Source: JAAXXJ01 sp964412455 (GTDB taxonomy: Bacteria; Nitrospirota; UBA9217). Taken from it: DNA of 32,553 nucleotides. Position numbers and translations under genes: made by a program. Positions within the stretch are counted from its first letter, which is position 1. Each line of letters opens with the position of its first letter. Location of the stretch: the NCBI GenBank assembly GCA_964412455.1, contig CAYPOT010000044.1, positions 1 through 32,553 on the forward strand, written 5' to 3'. Shown here piece by piece: positions 31,097-32,553 of the stretch. Below the pieces are notes generated by a model. The model was not told where the DNA came from. It searched no databases and saw only the letters and a program-made list of their open reading frames with translations.

Positions 31097-32553
31097 TTAG
31101 TGATAGTATTCGCTGCCCCGGATGTTGCTGTGCGTGATCGGCTGTGATACCGTCCTTTGCGCCGGCAAGGGATTTTTGTCCAGACCGGTTTCGAGGATGG
31201 ACTTGACGCTTTTGTAGCTGGTGCCGCCAATGGCGAGCGCCCGCTTGCATGCGGCCTCGACACGTTCTTTGTCAAACTTTTTGGTAAGCGTGACGATTCC
31301 CATGCAGGAGCGGAAGCCCTGTTGCGGGTGAAGCTTCTTTTCGAGAATGGCCGTAACCAGCGCAGCTGCTGCTATGCCGGTTTCCGACGCCCAGCGTATC
31401 AGCCGCTCCGGGGTCCAGTCCGCATAGTCCCTATGGGACTTCGGCATGTGCTCGGCGAGCGTCGTATATCGTCCCTTGGCATAGGACCGGATATGTGAGG
31501 CGATACGCTTGTTGTGAAAGAAGACCTCTGCAATGGACCCCGTGAGCCGTACGTCCAGATATTCTCTGCGGAGTTGGTACGGGACGCTGTAATAGTGGTC
31601 ATAAACTTCGAGGTGGTAATCGATCCCGGACCGTTTTTTTATTTGCCATTCCGCGTACTCGAACGCTATCGCAGAGAGCGCCCGTAATGCTGGTTTATCG
31701 ATATCGAGAAACCTGCTCATACGGCTGCCGGAGAGCTTCTTGAACGGCTTGTTATTGAGCTTGTCCAGCAGTTCCCGGATTGCCGCGTTGAGCTCTGCGA
31801 GGCTGAAAAAAGTGCGGTTCCTGAGAGCCGCCAGAATCCACCGCTGTACGAGTTGGACGCCGGCTTCTACCTTTGCCTTGTCTTTGGGTTTTCTGACACG
31901 GGCGGGAATGACCGCGGTCCCATAGTGAACCGCCAGCTCCTGATACGTGCGATTGACGCCTGGCTCATAGCGACAGGCCTTTGTTATGCCGCTCAGTAAA
32001 TTGTCAGGGACCAGGATCTCGGGCACACCGCCGATGAACTCAAGTGCCCGGACATGGGAGCCAATCCAGTCTGGAAGGCTCTGGGTATACGTTGCCTCGG
32101 CATAGGTGAAGTTGCTGGCGCCCAGGACGGCCACGAAGACCTGGCACGCGTGGACCTCACCGGTAGACTGATCAATGACCGGAACCGTCTGGCCACAGTA
32201 ATCAACAAACAGCTTCTCTCCAGCGAGGTGAACTTGGCGCATGGAAATGTCGAGCTTTTTTGCGTATGCGCGATAGAGGTCCGCGAAGTGGCTGTATTGA
32301 AAACCGTCTGGATATTGCGCTTTGTATTCGTCCCAGAGCAGCATCAAGGTAACGCTCTTCCGCGCAAGCTCCCGGTGGATGTCTGCCCAGACAGGAAGTG
32401 GGCGTGGGGCATCTAATACGATGGCAGGAGGGTAGAGCAGATGTTCCAGTGCTGTGTCGTCCAGCTCTGTCGGCAAGGGCCATGACAGTCTGGCATGTCT
32501 TGCGCGTTTTGTATACTCGTCAACGGTGCTTCTGGCTATTCCACAGCTTTTGG
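31097..32553 (-). CDS. istA: IS21-family transposase IstA, 5'-truncated by the window edge
   Basis: The frame is open through base 32553 and includes part of the N-terminal helix-turn-helix (KSCGIARSTVDEYTKRARHA), so the start lies outside. The DDE catalytic triad is visible: FVDYCGQTVPVID, LVPDNLLSG and KDKAKVEAGVQ. The beta-barrel C-terminal region (YHLEVYDHYYSVPYQLRRE) is complete. The stop is 23 bp before the istB start. No internal frameshift is seen, so the element may be active. Confidence 0.93.
   Translation of the reverse strand, partial: KSCGIARSTVDEYTKRARHARLSWPLPTELDDTALEHLLYPPAIVLDAPRPLPVWADIHRELARKSVTLMLLWDEYKAQYPDGFQYSHFADLYRAYAKKLDISMRQVHLAGEKLFVDYCGQTVPVIDQSTGEVHACQVFVAVLGASNFTYAEATYTQSLPDWIGSHVRALEFIGGVPEILVPDNLLSGITKACRYEPGVNRTYQELAVHYGTAVIPARVRKPKDKAKVEAGVQLVQRWILAALRNRTFFSLAELNAAIRELLDKLNNKPFKKLSGSRMSRFLDIDKPALRALSAIAFEYAEWQIKKRSGIDYHLEVYDHYYSVPYQLRREYLDVRLTGSIAEVFFHNKRIASHIRSYAKGRYTTLAEHMPKSHRDYADWTPERLIRWASETGIAAAALVTAILEKKLHPQQGFRSCMGIVTLTKKFDKERVEAACKRALAIGGTSYKSVKSILETGLDKNPLPAQRTVSQPITHSNIRGSEYYH

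Larger units (their letters stand above)
30202..32553 (-). mobile_element. IS21-family insertion sequence, partial (istB side)
   Basis: istA and istB lie on the minus strand in the usual order with a 23-bp gap. The left end in this window begins TGCGTATTCCGC at 30202, in keeping with the 5'-TG terminus of the family, right after the codons SWN of the PIN relic. The other end is beyond base 32553, so the target duplication cannot be checked. Confidence 0.85.

Noticed and set aside
1..32553. CRISPR array, tRNA, rRNA or prophage
   Set aside because: No regularly spaced repeats with unique spacers, no tRNA-like cloverleaf, no rRNA segment and no phage structural genes were seen on either strand.

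Overview
The window is a piece of a Gram-negative, GC-rich bacterial chromosome. It carries an LptE lipoprotein, lipobox proteins, a c-di-GMP (PilZ) protein and many dispersed intergenic repeats. The core gene content and the repeat style recall Nitrospirota or Desulfobacterota genomes, but no marker here fixes the phylum. TGA works as an ordinary stop in several genes, so the code is standard. One TGA lies exactly on the catalytic cysteine codon of a methylguanine-DNA methyltransferase and is best read as selenocysteine.

Layout. (1) 1-2700 is a scarred region: the 3' end of a REP-associated tyrosine transposase, a RhuM gene frameshifted by an 8-bp tandem duplication, a second relic of the transposase tail, and a partial duplicate of a small exported protein gene followed by the intact copy. 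(2) 2738-6800 holds der (minus strand), a 675-bp repeat-filled spacer, a DUF4124 protein, a degenerate receiver-PilZ protein, and a four-helix-bundle gene enclosed by about 40-bp inverted repeats. (3) 6817-20212 is the housekeeping core: leuS-lptE-holA, rpsT (convergent), murJ, the probable selenoprotein MGMT, an MBL-fold hydrolase, guaB, a small four-cysteine protein, an RluB-type pseudouridine synthase with a duplicated 123-residue tail unit, acylphosphatase, a DUF4253 lipoprotein and an alpha/beta hydrolase. (4) 20278-30201 is an accessory island, visibly AT-rich from about 20.3 to 26.6 kb. It starts with a near-consensus promoter and a compact plus-strand cluster: an endonuclease III-like protein, an HTH/ImmA-IrrE metallopeptidase, a DUF4411 PIN protein, a two-TM protein and a 1067-aa P-loop (STAND-like) TPR protein. 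Divergent to it is a type II restriction-modification operon (D12 adenine methylase plus SacI-like endonuclease) with its own near-consensus promoter, then a truncated nuclease-like gene and a PIN gene broken by an insertion. (5) 30202-32553 is the istB side of an IS21-family element that runs off the right edge.

The two most interesting items are the selenocysteine version of the suicidal DNA repair protein MGMT (13228-13749, UGA at 13642) and the overlapping HTH-peptidase / PIN / membrane protein / STAND-TPR cluster (21160-26569), which looks like a defence or toxin-antitoxin system in an arrangement I do not recognise. Genome-wide period-7 intergenic arrays (TTGCRRA-like) are a further unexplained signal; one pair forms the ends of the four-helix-bundle cassette.
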